Origin: Enterococcus crotali
Lineage (GTDB): Bacteria > Bacillota > Bacilli > Lactobacillales > Enterococcaceae
Length of the DNA: 64,000 bases
Direction: 5' to 3'
Assembly (NCBI RefSeq): GCF_000633635.1
Contig: NZ_AYPQ01000004.1
Span: 62,086-126,085 of the forward strand
The notes below the pieces were generated by a model, which did not search any database, was not told the DNA's origin, and worked only from the letters and a program-made list of their open reading frames with translations. Both the position numbers and the translations under genes were made by a program. Positions 43,756 to 53,165 of this stretch are shown here, one piece after another (the first letter of the stretch is position 1; the number at the start of each line of letters is the position of its first letter).

Positions 43756-44547
43756 ATGCATTTAGCGGCGTATCAAATTATTCTTATCACGGTTTATGCT
43801 TTTATTGCAATCAATGATTCACTTATTTCAAATACATTGACACAGCCAGCCATTGCCGGAATGATTTCGGGAATGATCATGGGCGATCTTAAAACAGGGT
43901 TGATGGTCGGAGGGACTTTACAGCTTATGCGTCTGGGGATTGCGGCGTTTGGTGGTGCTTCTGTTCCGGATTATTTTACGGGGGCAGTGCTGGGAACAGC
44001 TTTTGCGGTGATTTCTGGAAAAGGAGCAGAATATGGGATCGGTTTAGCAGTTCCCGTATCTTTATTGATGCTTCAATTAGACGTTGTTGCTCGGTTTTGT
44101 AATGTGTTTCTTTTGCACCGTGTCGATAAAGCAATCGATAACATGCAGGTCAAACGGATTCCACGCTTAGTTCTTTCAGGCTCTTTTTTATGGGGGTTAT
44201 CTCGCGCGATTCCGATTTTATTGATGTTGTTAGTCGGAGATGCTGCGGTTACTACGATTACTGAAAACACACCAGAGTGGTTGATGACTGGTTTGAAAAC
44301 AGCGGGTGGCGTTTTGCCAGTTGTTGGGGTAGCGATTTTACTCCGTTACTTGCCAACTAAACAATATATTCCATATTTACTTTTAGGCTTTTTCTTAGCT
44401 GCTTATCTACAAGTGCCGATGTTGGGTGTTTCGATCATTGGGATGGTTGCGTCAATGCTAGTATTTAAACGAGATAGTGACAAATCAGTTACTCAAACAG
44501 CGTCTAGTACAAGCAACTTTGAAGGGGGATTTGATGGGGATGAGTAA
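43756..44547 (+). CDS. Mannose-family PTS, EIIC
   Basis: A 263-residue membrane component with about seven helices, opening YQIILITVYAFIAINDSL and containing the family's GLMVGGTLQLMRLGIAAFGGASVPDYFTG (about 53-81). It forms the sugar channel with EIID. ATG after TTAGGAGGAA; the in-frame ATG 14 codons upstream lies in the repeat. It overlaps the EIID start by 14 bases. Confidence 0.92.
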   Translation: MHLAAYQIILITVYAFIAINDSLISNTLTQPAIAGMISGMIMGDLKTGLMVGGTLQLMRLGIAAFGGASVPDYFTGAVLGTAFAVISGKGAEYGIGLAVPVSLLMLQLDVVARFCNVFLLHRVDKAIDNMQVKRIPRLVLSGSFLWGLSRAIPILLMLLVGDAAVTTITENTPEWLMTGLKTAGGVLPVVGVAILLRYLPTKQYIPYLLLGFFLAAYLQVPMLGVSIIGMVASMLVFKRDSDKSVTQTASSTSNFEGGFDGDE

Positions 44548-45340
44548 TCAAAAACTAACAAAACAAGAATTAAATGCCATTAGCTGGCGCTATATTGTAG
44601 GGAGTCAATTGAACTGGAACTATGAACGTATGATGAGTTCGGGTTATCTATATGGTATTTTGCCTGTGCTAAAAAAATTCTATGGACATGATGAGAAGCA
44701 ATTCCAAGATATGATGCGCACACATAATCAATTTTTTAATACAAATGCTATCTTTGGAAACTTGATCATGGGGATCGATGTTGCGATCGAAGAACAAGAT
44801 GGGTATAAAGCGAAAGACACGATCGTAGCATTAAAAACAGCGCTGATGGGTTCATTAGCTGGTGTTGGAGATTCGTTATTCCATGTGATTTGGGGAACGA
44901 TTTTTGGCTCAGTTGCCGGAACACTTGCGCAAAATGGTTCTGTTGTAGGCTGCGTGATTTGGATCATTGCCAATATCGCATTGTTGTTTGGCCGGGCGGC
45001 GTTATTGCCACTTGGATACAAACAAGGGGTTAAATTAGTAACAACCTTAAAAGATAAACTATCTGCGTTTACGAATGCAGCCACAGTCTTAGGTGTTACC
45101 GTAATTGGCGCACTGATTCCTTCTGTGATCAAAGCCACAGTGCCGTTTGTGTATAAAAAAGATGGCGTTGAGTTAGTCATTCAAGATACCTTAGATGCCA
45201 TTTTACCATCATTGGTACCGATTCTTTTGGTTCTTTTGACCTACTGGATGTTAGGACAAAAGAAATTAAACTCAACACGAGTGATTTGGATCATTTTGAT
45301 CCTTTCGATCGCATTAAGTGCCTTTGGAATTTTAGGTTAA
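44534..45340 (+). CDS. Mannose-family PTS, EIID
   Basis: A 268-residue membrane component: N-terminal amphipathic part (LNAISWRYIVGSQLNWNYERM), the conserved NTNAIFGNLIMGIDVAIEE segment, and C-terminal helices (GSLAGVGDSLFHVIWGTIFG and two near 230-268). Together with EIIC it imports the sugar, in this locus probably an unsaturated or uronate-containing disaccharide. ATG 44534 is five bases after AAGGGGG, inside the end of EIIC, so translation is coupled. Confidence 0.92.
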   Translation: MGMSNQKLTKQELNAISWRYIVGSQLNWNYERMMSSGYLYGILPVLKKFYGHDEKQFQDMMRTHNQFFNTNAIFGNLIMGIDVAIEEQDGYKAKDTIVALKTALMGSLAGVGDSLFHVIWGTIFGSVAGTLAQNGSVVGCVIWIIANIALLFGRAALLPLGYKQGVKLVTTLKDKLSAFTNAATVLGVTVIGALIPSVIKATVPFVYKKDGVELVIQDTLDAILPSLVPILLVLLTYWMLGQKKLNSTRVIWIILILSIALSAFGILG

Positions 45341-45364
45341 AAAAACGAAGGAATAGGTGATTAA

Positions 45365-46009
45365 ATGAAACGAGTCGAAATTTTATCTCGTTTAGAGAAA
45401 ACAGGTGTGGTTGCGGTTGTACGTGGTGGGACGAAAGAAGAAGCGTTAAAGGCTAGCCACGCGATCATTGAAGGTGGAATGACTGGCATTGAACTGACTT
45501 TCACTGTGCCGCAAGCAGATGAAGTGATCAAGGAACTAGTGGCTGTTTACAGGGATCGTTCTGATATTGTGATTGGTGCAGGAACGGTACTAGATGCGGT
45601 AACAGCTCGCCTAGCAATTATGGCAGGTGCTGAATATGTCGTTAGCCCAAGTTTCAATCAAGAAACGGCGGAGCTTTGTAATTTGTATCAAGTTCCGTAT
45701 TTACCAGGCTGCATGACGATCACTGAAGTACAAGAAGCCATGAAAAGCGGGGCCGATATCGTGAAATTATTTCCAGGAAGTGTGTATGGTCCCAGTATCA
45801 TTTCTGCTTTTATGGCGCCGATGCCACAAGCGAGCATTATGCCTACAGGCGGTGTCAATTTAGACAATATGGCTGACTGGTTTAAGGCAGGCGCAGTAAC
45901 GGTTGGCGTTGGTGGGGATCTTTTAGCACCGGCGGCAGTTGGTGATTTTCAAAAGGTTACAGAAACAGCCCGTCAATACACAGCAAAATTAAAAGAAATT
46001 AAGGGATGA
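45365..46009 (+). CDS. eda: KDPG (KHG/KDPG) aldolase
   Basis: A 214-residue class I aldolase. Schiff-base Lys134 is in GADIVKLFPG, Glu43 in GIELTFTVP, and GAGTVLD is at 71-77. It splits 2-keto-3-deoxy-6-phosphogluconate into pyruvate and glyceraldehyde-3-phosphate, the last step of the uronate route encoded here. ATG after GGAATAGGTGA; kdgK follows four bases after its stop. Confidence 0.93.
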   Translation: MKRVEILSRLEKTGVVAVVRGGTKEEALKASHAIIEGGMTGIELTFTVPQADEVIKELVAVYRDRSDIVIGAGTVLDAVTARLAIMAGAEYVVSPSFNQETAELCNLYQVPYLPGCMTITEVQEAMKSGADIVKLFPGSVYGPSIISAFMAPMPQASIMPTGGVNLDNMADWFKAGAVTVGVGGDLLAPAAVGDFQKVTETARQYTAKLKEIKG

Positions 46010-46013
46010 GTAA

Positions 46014-47021
46014 ATGGGAAAAGTCGTTACTTTAGGTGAAATCATGCTGCGTTTTTCAACGCAGTCAGGCAACCGGTTAGTTCAAAGTGACTCTTTACAA
46101 GCTCATTATGGCGGTGGTGAGGCCAACGTAGGTATTTCTTTGGCAAACTATGGACATGAGGTTATTTTTGCGAGTAAAGTCCCGGATACGGCTTTAGGTG
46201 AAGCGGTTCGTAAGCATTTACGAAGCTATCAAGTAGATACACGTTATCTGCTTACGGGTGGTAAACGATTAGGTACTTACTATCTGGAAACAGGTATCGG
46301 CGAGCGAGCAGCTTCTGTTATTTATGATCGAGCGGGTTCTAGCTTTGCTGAAATGGAAGGACTCGAATGGGATTTAGCGACTTTATTCAATGATGTAGAT
46401 ATATTCCATATTTCAGGTATTACGCCAGCGTTATCAAAAGCTTGGCAGACAATGACTTTGGAACTGATCAAACAAGCTCGGAAATTTGGCTGTAAAGTTA
46501 GCTTTGATATCAATTACCGTAGTAAATTATGGACTCAAAAAGAAGCAGGAGAAACGATCAGACAGCTGTTACCTTATGTTGACTATTGTTCGGCTGGGAA
46601 ATTGGATGCGGTCAATTTATTGGAGATTACAAAGGGCTCAGGAGATGAAGAGCGGGAGTTAGCATTTTATTATGAACAAATGCAGAACCAATTTCCAAAT
46701 ATCCAGCTATTTTACTCAACGAAACGAATAGTCTATTCAGCTAGCAATAATCAATTGATCGGGACGATTTGGCAGGATGATCACTATTATGAATCGGAAA
46801 TCCATGAAATCAGTCCGATCATCGACCGAGTTGGAGCAGGTGATGCTTTCGCTGGTGGAATTTTACATGGTGTGCTGGAAAAAATGAACCCTCAAGCAAT
46901 GGTAGATTTTGCTACAGCAGCAGCGGCATTGAAGCATACAGTTTATGGAGATTGTAATCAATTTAGTAAAGAAGAAGTCGCTGATTTTTTAACGTGCGGC
47001 TCAGGAAAAATAATTCGATAG
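46014..47021 (+). CDS. kdgK: 2-keto-3-deoxygluconate kinase (PfkB family)
   Basis: A 335-residue ribokinase-fold enzyme: N-terminal GEIMLRFSTQ and GGGEANVGISLANYG, C-terminal ATP/anion-hole signature DRVGAGDAFAGGILHG (about 272-287). It phosphorylates KDG made by KduD to give KDPG for the aldolase just upstream. Genes before and after are four and 13 bases away, so they share one transcript. Confidence 0.92.
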   Translation: MGKVVTLGEIMLRFSTQSGNRLVQSDSLQAHYGGGEANVGISLANYGHEVIFASKVPDTALGEAVRKHLRSYQVDTRYLLTGGKRLGTYYLETGIGERAASVIYDRAGSSFAEMEGLEWDLATLFNDVDIFHISGITPALSKAWQTMTLELIKQARKFGCKVSFDINYRSKLWTQKEAGETIRQLLPYVDYCSAGKLDAVNLLEITKGSGDEERELAFYYEQMQNQFPNIQLFYSTKRIVYSASNNQLIGTIWQDDHYYESEIHEISPIIDRVGAGDAFAGGILHGVLEKMNPQAMVDFATAAAALKHTVYGDCNQFSKEEVADFLTCGSGKIIR

Positions 47022-47034
47022 AGGAGTATGAATC

Positions 47035-47877
47035 ATGCAAAATATGGACAATAGATACACACATAGCCCAGAAGACATCCGTCACTATTCAACGGAAGAA
47101 TTACGTAGAGAGTTTTTAGTCGAAAAAGTTTTTGCACCAGGTGAAATCAGTTTGACTTATACACACAATGATCGAATGATCTTTGGTGGGGTAACACCAA
47201 CAACAGAACCATTAGAAATTATTTTAACGAAAGAATTAGGCGTTGACTATTTCTTAGAACGTCGAGAATTAGGCGTAATCAATATCGGTGGCCCAGGCGC
47301 GATCACAATCGATGGTCAAACGGAAGCCATGAAAAAGCAAGATGGTTATTATATTGGGAAAGAAACCAAACAGGTGATTTTTCAGTCAGATGATCCCAAA
47401 AATCCAGCAAAATTTTATGTAAATAGTGTTCCTGCACATCATAAATACCCAAATGTGAAAATTAGCATTGACCAAATCAAACCGATGGAAACGGGCGAAG
47501 CATTGTCATTGAATAAGCGCAGAATCTATCAATACATTCATCCAAATGTTTGCGAAAGTTGTCAGCTTCAAATGGGGTATACCGTTTTAGAACCAGGCAG
47601 TTCATGGAATACAATGCCTTGTCATACGCACGAACGCCGAATGGAAGCCTATCTTTATTTTGATTACGCTAGTGAAGATACTCGTGTATTCCATATGATG
47701 GGCAAACCAGATGAAACCAAGCATTTAGTTGTCGCTAACGAACAAGCAATTATCTCGCCAAGTTGGTCGATCCACTCTGGTGTGGGAACTGGGGATTACA
47801 CGTTTATCTGGTCAATGTGCGGTGAAAACATAACCTATACAGACATGGATATGGTACCGATGGATCAACTAAAATAG
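47035..47877 (+). CDS. kduI: 5-dehydro-4-deoxy-D-glucuronate isomerase
   Basis: A 280-residue cupin-like isomerase with the family opening YTHSPEDIRHY and the metal-binding PCHTHERRMEAYLYFDY (about 200-216; two His and Glu), and a further His in SWSIHSGVG. It turns 5-keto-4-deoxyuronate (the product released by GH88) into 2,5-diketo-3-deoxygluconate. GAGGAG lies eight bases before the ATG. Streptococcal hyaluronan loci usually use a different isomerase (DhuI); here it is the KduI type. Confidence 0.95.
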   Translation: MQNMDNRYTHSPEDIRHYSTEELRREFLVEKVFAPGEISLTYTHNDRMIFGGVTPTTEPLEIILTKELGVDYFLERRELGVINIGGPGAITIDGQTEAMKKQDGYYIGKETKQVIFQSDDPKNPAKFYVNSVPAHHKYPNVKISIDQIKPMETGEALSLNKRRIYQYIHPNVCESCQLQMGYTVLEPGSSWNTMPCHTHERRMEAYLYFDYASEDTRVFHMMGKPDETKHLVVANEQAIISPSWSIHSGVGTGDYTFIWSMCGENITYTDMDMVPMDQLK

Positions 47878-47892
47878 AAAAGAGGGATAAAA

Positions 47893-48696
47893 ATGGCATT
47901 CAATATGGATATGTTTCGTTTAGATGGTAAAGTAGCGTTGGTAACAGGAGCCGTTCATGGTATCGGCTTAGAGATTGCGAAGTCATTAGCTACTGCGGGA
48001 GCAACGATCGTTTTTAATAATTTATCTCAGGAATCTGTAGATAAAGGACTCGCGCTTTACCAAGAAGCAGGGATTGAGGCGCGCGGGTATGCTTGTGATG
48101 TGACCGATGAAGAAGCAGTCCAAGCAACAGTCAAACAAATCAAAGAAGATGTTGGCTCAATCGATATTTTAGTGAATAATGCGGGGATTATTAAGCGTAT
48201 CCCGATGATCGAAATGTCGGCAGCTGAATTTAGACAAGTGGTAGACGTGGATTTGAATGCACCATTTATCATGGCTAAAGCGGTCATTCCAGATATGATC
48301 GAAAAAGGCGGCGGCAAAATCATCAATATCTGCTCAATGATGAGTGAATTAGGACGTGAAACAGTTAGTGCCTATGCAGCTGCAAAAGGCGGCTTAAAAA
48401 TGCTGACAAAAAATATCGCTTCTGAATATGGTCAATATAATATTCAGTGTAATGGAATTGGGCCAGGCTATATTGCTACACCACAAACAGCACCACTAAG
48501 AGAAAAACAAGACAATGGGGAACGTCACCCATTTGATCAATTTATCGTTGGACGAACACCAGCCGCTCGTTGGGGAGAACCAGTTGATCTAAGTGGTCCA
48601 GCAGTCTTCTTGGCTTCAAGTGCTTCAGATTTTGTTAATGGTCATATTTTATATGTAGATGGTGGGATTTTAGCCTATATTGGCAAACAACCATAA
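47893..48696 (+). CDS. kduD: 2-dehydro-3-deoxy-D-gluconate 5-dehydrogenase (SDR)
   Basis: A 267-residue short-chain dehydrogenase: nucleotide motif TGAVHGIGLEIA (about 19-30), NNAGI, catalytic Ser in ICSMMS, YAAAK with Tyr and Lys, and the C-terminal FVNGHILYVDGG. It reduces 2,5-diketo-3-deoxygluconate to KDG. It is the last gene of the PTS-eda-kdgK-kduI-kduD operon, ending at a hairpin before the lyase gene. Confidence 0.93.
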   Translation: MAFNMDMFRLDGKVALVTGAVHGIGLEIAKSLATAGATIVFNNLSQESVDKGLALYQEAGIEARGYACDVTDEEAVQATVKQIKEDVGSIDILVNNAGIIKRIPMIEMSAAEFRQVVDVDLNAPFIMAKAVIPDMIEKGGGKIINICSMMSELGRETVSAYAAAKGGLKMLTKNIASEYGQYNIQCNGIGPGYIATPQTAPLREKQDNGERHPFDQFIVGRTPAARWGEPVDLSGPAVFLASSASDFVNGHILYVDGGILAYIGKQP

Positions 48697-48714
48697 TCAG
48701 CTTATAATAGTAGA

Positions 48715-48761
48715 AAGAGCAACCCATGATCGTAAAGTCGTATTGTGGGTTCTCTATTTTG
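48715..48761 (+). terminator. Terminator of the PTS-kdu operon
   Basis: AGAGCAACCCA and TGGGTTCTCT pair with one bulged C around a 19-base loop, followed by ATTTTG. The T run is short, so read-through into the lyase gene is possible. Confidence 0.6.
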
Positions 48762-48768
48762 AATCAGA

Positions 48769-48783
48769 ATGAAAACGCTTGCT
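48769..48783. promoter_or_regulatory. cre site in the lyase promoter
   Basis: ATGAAAACGCTTGCT fits the catabolite-responsive element consensus WTGNAANCGNWNNCW at every position. It lies between a possible -35 (TTGAAT at 48759) and -10, about 30 bases before the start codon. Confidence 0.75.
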
Positions 48784-48809
48784 TATTTAGACAAGGAGGA
48801 TATAACAGA

Positions 48810-51800
48810 ATGAATGTGCACAAAAAAATGATGTATGTAATGGGTTGTTCGTTTTTGATTGGTAGTTTTTCTTATGGGCTGAGTAGTGAAAGCTTTGCTG
48901 AGGGGGAAACAGAAATAACCCAAACAGACGCCGCTATTTACGAATCAGATTTTACAAAACAACTTGGAGAGTGGCAGGATGTTGTGGGAAAGGCTGACAA
49001 AACGATCGGAAGCTCTGGTCTGACGATAGGGAATACCAAACAAGGAGCAAATCTAGAATCGGTCTCATTAAATAAAAGTGCTGGTGTAAAAAGCGCAGGT
49101 GATCTGGAATATACGTTTTTATATGAAGGGCAAACGAATTTTGGTTTGGTATTCCGTGGTGATCTACAGGATTCAAAAAATGGCAGTCTTTCGCTTATAC
49201 CGTGATGGTCAATGGCAGCTAGGGCAACCTGGAGGTAAATGGATCACGAATATCACAGGAGCAAAACTGATTTCAGGTCAGCGGTACAAATTAATGATTC
49301 GTTATGAAGGAAAAAGCATCAAAGCCTTTTTAAATGATCAGCTCTTGTATGAAAACAATGAAGTGGTTTATCCAAATACTTCTGCAACCATCGATGGCGA
49401 TTGGGAAGGCTATGTGGGACTTCGTCTTTTTGGGAATCTGTCAAAATTGAATGTTCTCTCCATGCGTAGCGGTGCCGTTGGAAGTATTCCTGTTGAAGAT
49501 AATGCCAGCGATTATACTAAACTAAAAGAAAAATGGAAAAATCAATTAGTTTCTGATCAATATGACGAAACCAACACAACTGTTGTGACTACGTTAAAAA
49601 GCTTTCAGAAGAAGCTGAGCAATTGTATCAAACATTGAATAAAGAGCCAAATCGAACATATCTCTGGCCAATTGAGCAAGGCAATACCGCATCGGCTGAT
49701 TTGACTACGCAATTTACGAAATTACAGAAACTAGCGTTAGCGTATGGAACGAAAGGCAGTGCATTTTATCATGATCCGCAAATAGCTGCCGCAATCAATG
49801 ACGGGCTAGATTTTATGGTGACAAAAAAAGGCTACGATGGGAAAAAATACCACGGTAATTGGTGGGATTGGCAGATCGGTGTACCTCAAAAATTTATCGG
49901 TATTTTAATGATTCTTGGAGACGAAATACCACAGGCAAAACAACGGCAATACACTGCTGCAATGAGTGGTTATGTACCTGATCCATTTAAACAGCTGTAC
50001 ACAAAAGCGCAAGGAACATTTGTCGATTTAGCATTTATTCCTAATTTTGTGACATCGGGCGCTAACCGAACTGATTTAGCTCAAACCGTTTTAGCCTTAG
50101 GGATTCTACAAGGAAATGATGGGAAAATCAGCCAAGCCTCAAGCAGTATTGTCGATGTATTTAAATTAGTGACAAAAGGCGATGGTTTTTATCAAGATGG
50201 CTCGTTTATTCAGCATAACAATATTCCCTATACAGGTTCATATGGAAACGTATTGATGAAAGGAGTCGGCCAAATTTTAGCGATTACTAAAGACTCTAAA
50301 TTTGAGATGGAACCGGAAATCGTCCAATCCTTCGTGGAAAATGTTGATCGAGCGTTTATTCCTTTGATTTATCAAGGCGAAATGTTACCTACTGTCAACG
50401 GTCGTTCGATCTCCAGAGCACCTGCTAAAACTAAAGTAGGCTATGGCTCTACAACACTGTACAATTTATTGATTGTCTCAAAATTTGCTCCAACAGAATA
50501 CCAAACAAAATTTAAAGAAGCGGCTAAATATTGGATGAAAGAAAATCCAACATATTATTTAACGAATGCAAGAGATTACAATGATTTGCAAATGACAATG
50601 TCTGTATTAGATGATTCGGCGATTGTTGGAGATACATTACCGTTTATTGGGACAAAAATGTATGCCTCTATGGACCGTTTTGTACAAAGAACGCAGAATT
50701 ATATGGTGGGCTTAAGCTTATATTCTAGCAGGATTTCTTCATTTGAAGCAGGCAATAAAGAAAATAAACGCGGCTGGCATACAGCTGATGGTATGTTGTA
50801 TTTATATAATGATGACGAAGTGCAATTTAATTCAGCGTACTGGCCAACAGTCGATCCCTATCGATTACCTGGCACAACAGTCGACACTGTACCGTTAAAA
50901 GATGAAGTCTCGGCCTTTACGACCGTTACCTCAAAAGAAAAATGGGTTGGTGGCGTAGCCATAGAGGATCAAGCGGTTATAGGAATGGCGCTGAACAAAG
51001 CAGGCACAAAAAATAATGGCGCTGTTTTACCAATGAACCTTCAAGGGAAAAAATCGTGGTTTATGGTAGATGGGCAAATCGTCGCATTAGGTGCGGGAAT
51101 TAAAGGAGATACGACGGCTTCAATCGAAACAATCGTGGATAATCGTTTATTAAATGACAATTACACCTATGAAGTATTATCAAATAATGGCGTGATCCAA
51201 CAAGAAAAAGAACGCAGTGCTAAAGAATGGCTATTGTTAAAGTCAGATCACGAAAATGCGAATATCGGCTACTATTTCCCTGAAAATCCAACAGTAGATG
51301 TAATCAGCGAAATTCGTAAAGGGACGTACACAGAAATCAATGAAGCTTTTCCGAGTAATGATCAATACACTGGAAACTATCGCAAATTTGTACTAGATCA
51401 CGGAAAAAATCCAACGAATGAGCAATACGCATATGTAACACTACCAGGAATCGATGAAGTAGGACTAAAAAATTATGCAGCAGAAAAACCTGTGACGATC
51501 TTAGCTAATTCAGCAGATATCCAAGCGGTTGAATTGAAAAAAGCGAATTATCTAGGTGTGAATATCTGGAAAGAGACGGGTGGAAGTGTTGCTGGTATCA
51601 CTTCCAACAAGGCCATTTCTTTGCTAAGAAAAACGAATGCAGGAAAGAAAACCTATGTATTAGCAGATCCAACGCAGTCAAATGCTGTGATGAGTGTTAA
51701 ATTACCGAAAGATTTCAAACAGATTTTGACACTAAGTGATGGAATCACCTATGATGAAGCTACCGAAACATTTACTATTCATTTTGAAAATTCAGCAGGT

Positions 51801-51827
51801 AGCAGTAAACAAATTGTTGTAGAATAA
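48810..51827 (+). pseudogene. Secreted polysaccharide lyase family 8 (hyaluronate/chondroitin lyase type), two frameshifts
   Basis: Three overlapping frames (48810-49205, to about 49596, then to 51827) make one PL8 lyase of about 1,005 residues. A signal peptide (MNVHKKMMYVMGCSFLIG... cut after SFA) follows AAGGAGGAT. The first break mends if A6 at 49175-49180 were A5, the second if A5 at 49596-49600 were A6, giving TTLKKLSEEAEQLYQTLN. Catalytic residues are all present: Asn in SGANRTD, His in FIQHNN and Tyr in GSYG nine residues on, plus the aromatic patch NWWDWQIG and NGRSISR. It cleaves hyaluronan or chondroitin outside the cell to unsaturated disaccharides. Real decay is possible, but read error seems likelier. 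Confidence 0.85.
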
Positions 51828-51838
51828 CCATTCAATAA

Positions 51839-51899
51839 ACGCCTTTCAACTTATTCTTCTTTAATCATGAGAAGTTAAATAGCTGAAAGGTGTTTTTTT
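51839..51899 (+). terminator. Terminator of the lyase gene
   Basis: ACGCCTTTCA and TGAAAGGTGT, with inner AACTT/AAGTT, followed by seven T on the plus strand. Confidence 0.8.
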
Positions 51900-53076
51900 A
51901 TTTTGAAAAATAGGAGCTCAGTCGAATCAAAGGAAGTCCACTTAATGTGATCATACCAAGTATTAAAAAGATTGTCTGATAATGATCCATAGACAACCAA
52001 TCGATCAAGTAAGCACCAACTACAGGACCTAGGGAGTTACCTAATTTTGTTAATTCTGCTAGTCCAAAATAAAGCCCTTTTTGCTTGCTTGGTGCAAGTG
52101 AATCAATCAAATAATCGAACCGTGAACCTAGTAATAATTCCCCTAAACTATAGGCTAATACAATACATAAAAGACCGAACAAATGAGTTGCTTGTGGGAG
52201 TAACCATAAACTGATGCAAAAAAGAGCATTGCTAAGGATTATAACTGAATAAGAAGACAGTGATTTAGTAAATTTCAAAACTGGCAGCTGTAAAAGTAAA
52301 ATCATCGCAGCATTTAGCGACAGAAGAAAACTATACAACATGACACCAGAATCAAAAAGCTTACTATTAGCAAAAAATTGTGGAACAGTTGAATTGAACT
52401 GGGCGTATCCAAAATAAGAAAAGGCGATACCTACTAACAAAAGCAGATAAGGAAGCAAGCGAATTTTGTTGGCTTTCATTTTAGCTGCGACAGAAGGAGC
52501 ACTGTTCTTTTTTTCGCTCGGCACAGACTTTAGAACTAAGCCATTCAGAATACCACAAAAAATGTATAAAATTCCTAGTAATAAGTAGGAATGAAGAGAA
52601 TATTTAGTATTCAGCAACAAGCTAAGTAAAGGACCTAAAAATGCCCCGATATTGATCGCAGCATATCTGAAATTATAAACAAAGATGCGTTGATCGGGTG
52701 TTGAAAGTAGGGATAACATTTTTTTAGAAGTTGGCTCAAAAATAACATAACACAATCCGTTAAGGGCATTTAACAGTAAAAACACAAGAAAAGGTTTTGC
52801 GAAAAAGAAGCCGCTAAAAACTAAGCCCCACAAGATAGGAATATAAGTGAGAATCGTACGAGTGTTTAGTCGGTCAGATAAGATTCCACCTAAAGGACTT
52901 CCTAAAACATTGATCAAAGGAGCAATTCCAATGATGTAACCAATCTCAAGTGCAGAAAAGTGAAGACGATTTGAAAGATAGATCGCTAAAAATGGAGTGC
53001 TCATAAATAAGGCCGTCCTAGTAAATAAAATTCCTAAAAGCAATACTTTTACCTCGATAGTCAATTTCTTTATCAT
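51898..53076 (-). CDS. MFS transporter, drug-efflux type
   Basis: A 392-residue protein with about 12 hydrophobic helices and the motif A sequence GGILSDRLNTRT between helices 2 and 3 (about 58-69), as in MdtG/YfmO-like drug:proton antiporters. The loop between helices 6 and 7 is basic (KMKANKIR). The start follows AGGAGGATATT. It is divergent from an Rgg-type regulator gene 89 bases away, which probably controls it. The substrate is unknown; export of a drug or a signal peptide are both open. Confidence 0.78.
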   Translation of the reverse strand: MIKKLTIEVKVLLLGILFTRTALFMSTPFLAIYLSNRLHFSALEIGYIIGIAPLINVLGSPLGGILSDRLNTRTILTYIPILWGLVFSGFFFAKPFLVFLLLNALNGLCYVIFEPTSKKMLSLLSTPDQRIFVYNFRYAAINIGAFLGPLLSLLLNTKYSLHSYLLLGILYIFCGILNGLVLKSVPSEKKNSAPSVAAKMKANKIRLLPYLLLLVGIAFSYFGYAQFNSTVPQFFANSKLFDSGVMLYSFLLSLNAAMILLLQLPVLKFTKSLSSYSVIILSNALFCISLWLLPQATHLFGLLCIVLAYSLGELLLGSRFDYLIDSLAPSKQKGLYFGLAELTKLGNSLGPVVGAYLIDWLSMDHYQTIFLILGMITLSGLPLIRLSSYFSK

Positions 53077-53165
53077 AATATCCTCCTATTAAGTTCTAGG
53101 GTATGGTACCATGATAAAAACAAATCACTTTTTTGTTGCGTATACTCACAAACGGAGGGATGAGC

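Noticed and set aside
49099-49638. Separate gene of 179 residues starting at 49099
   Set aside because: Its first 24 codons lie out of frame within the lyase N-terminus; it is the middle part of the lyase after a homopolymer shift.
53077-53165. Short hydrophobic peptide gene next to the Rgg-type regulator
   Set aside because: The 89-base gap to the MFS gene contains no frame with a ribosome site and a pheromone-like C-terminus.
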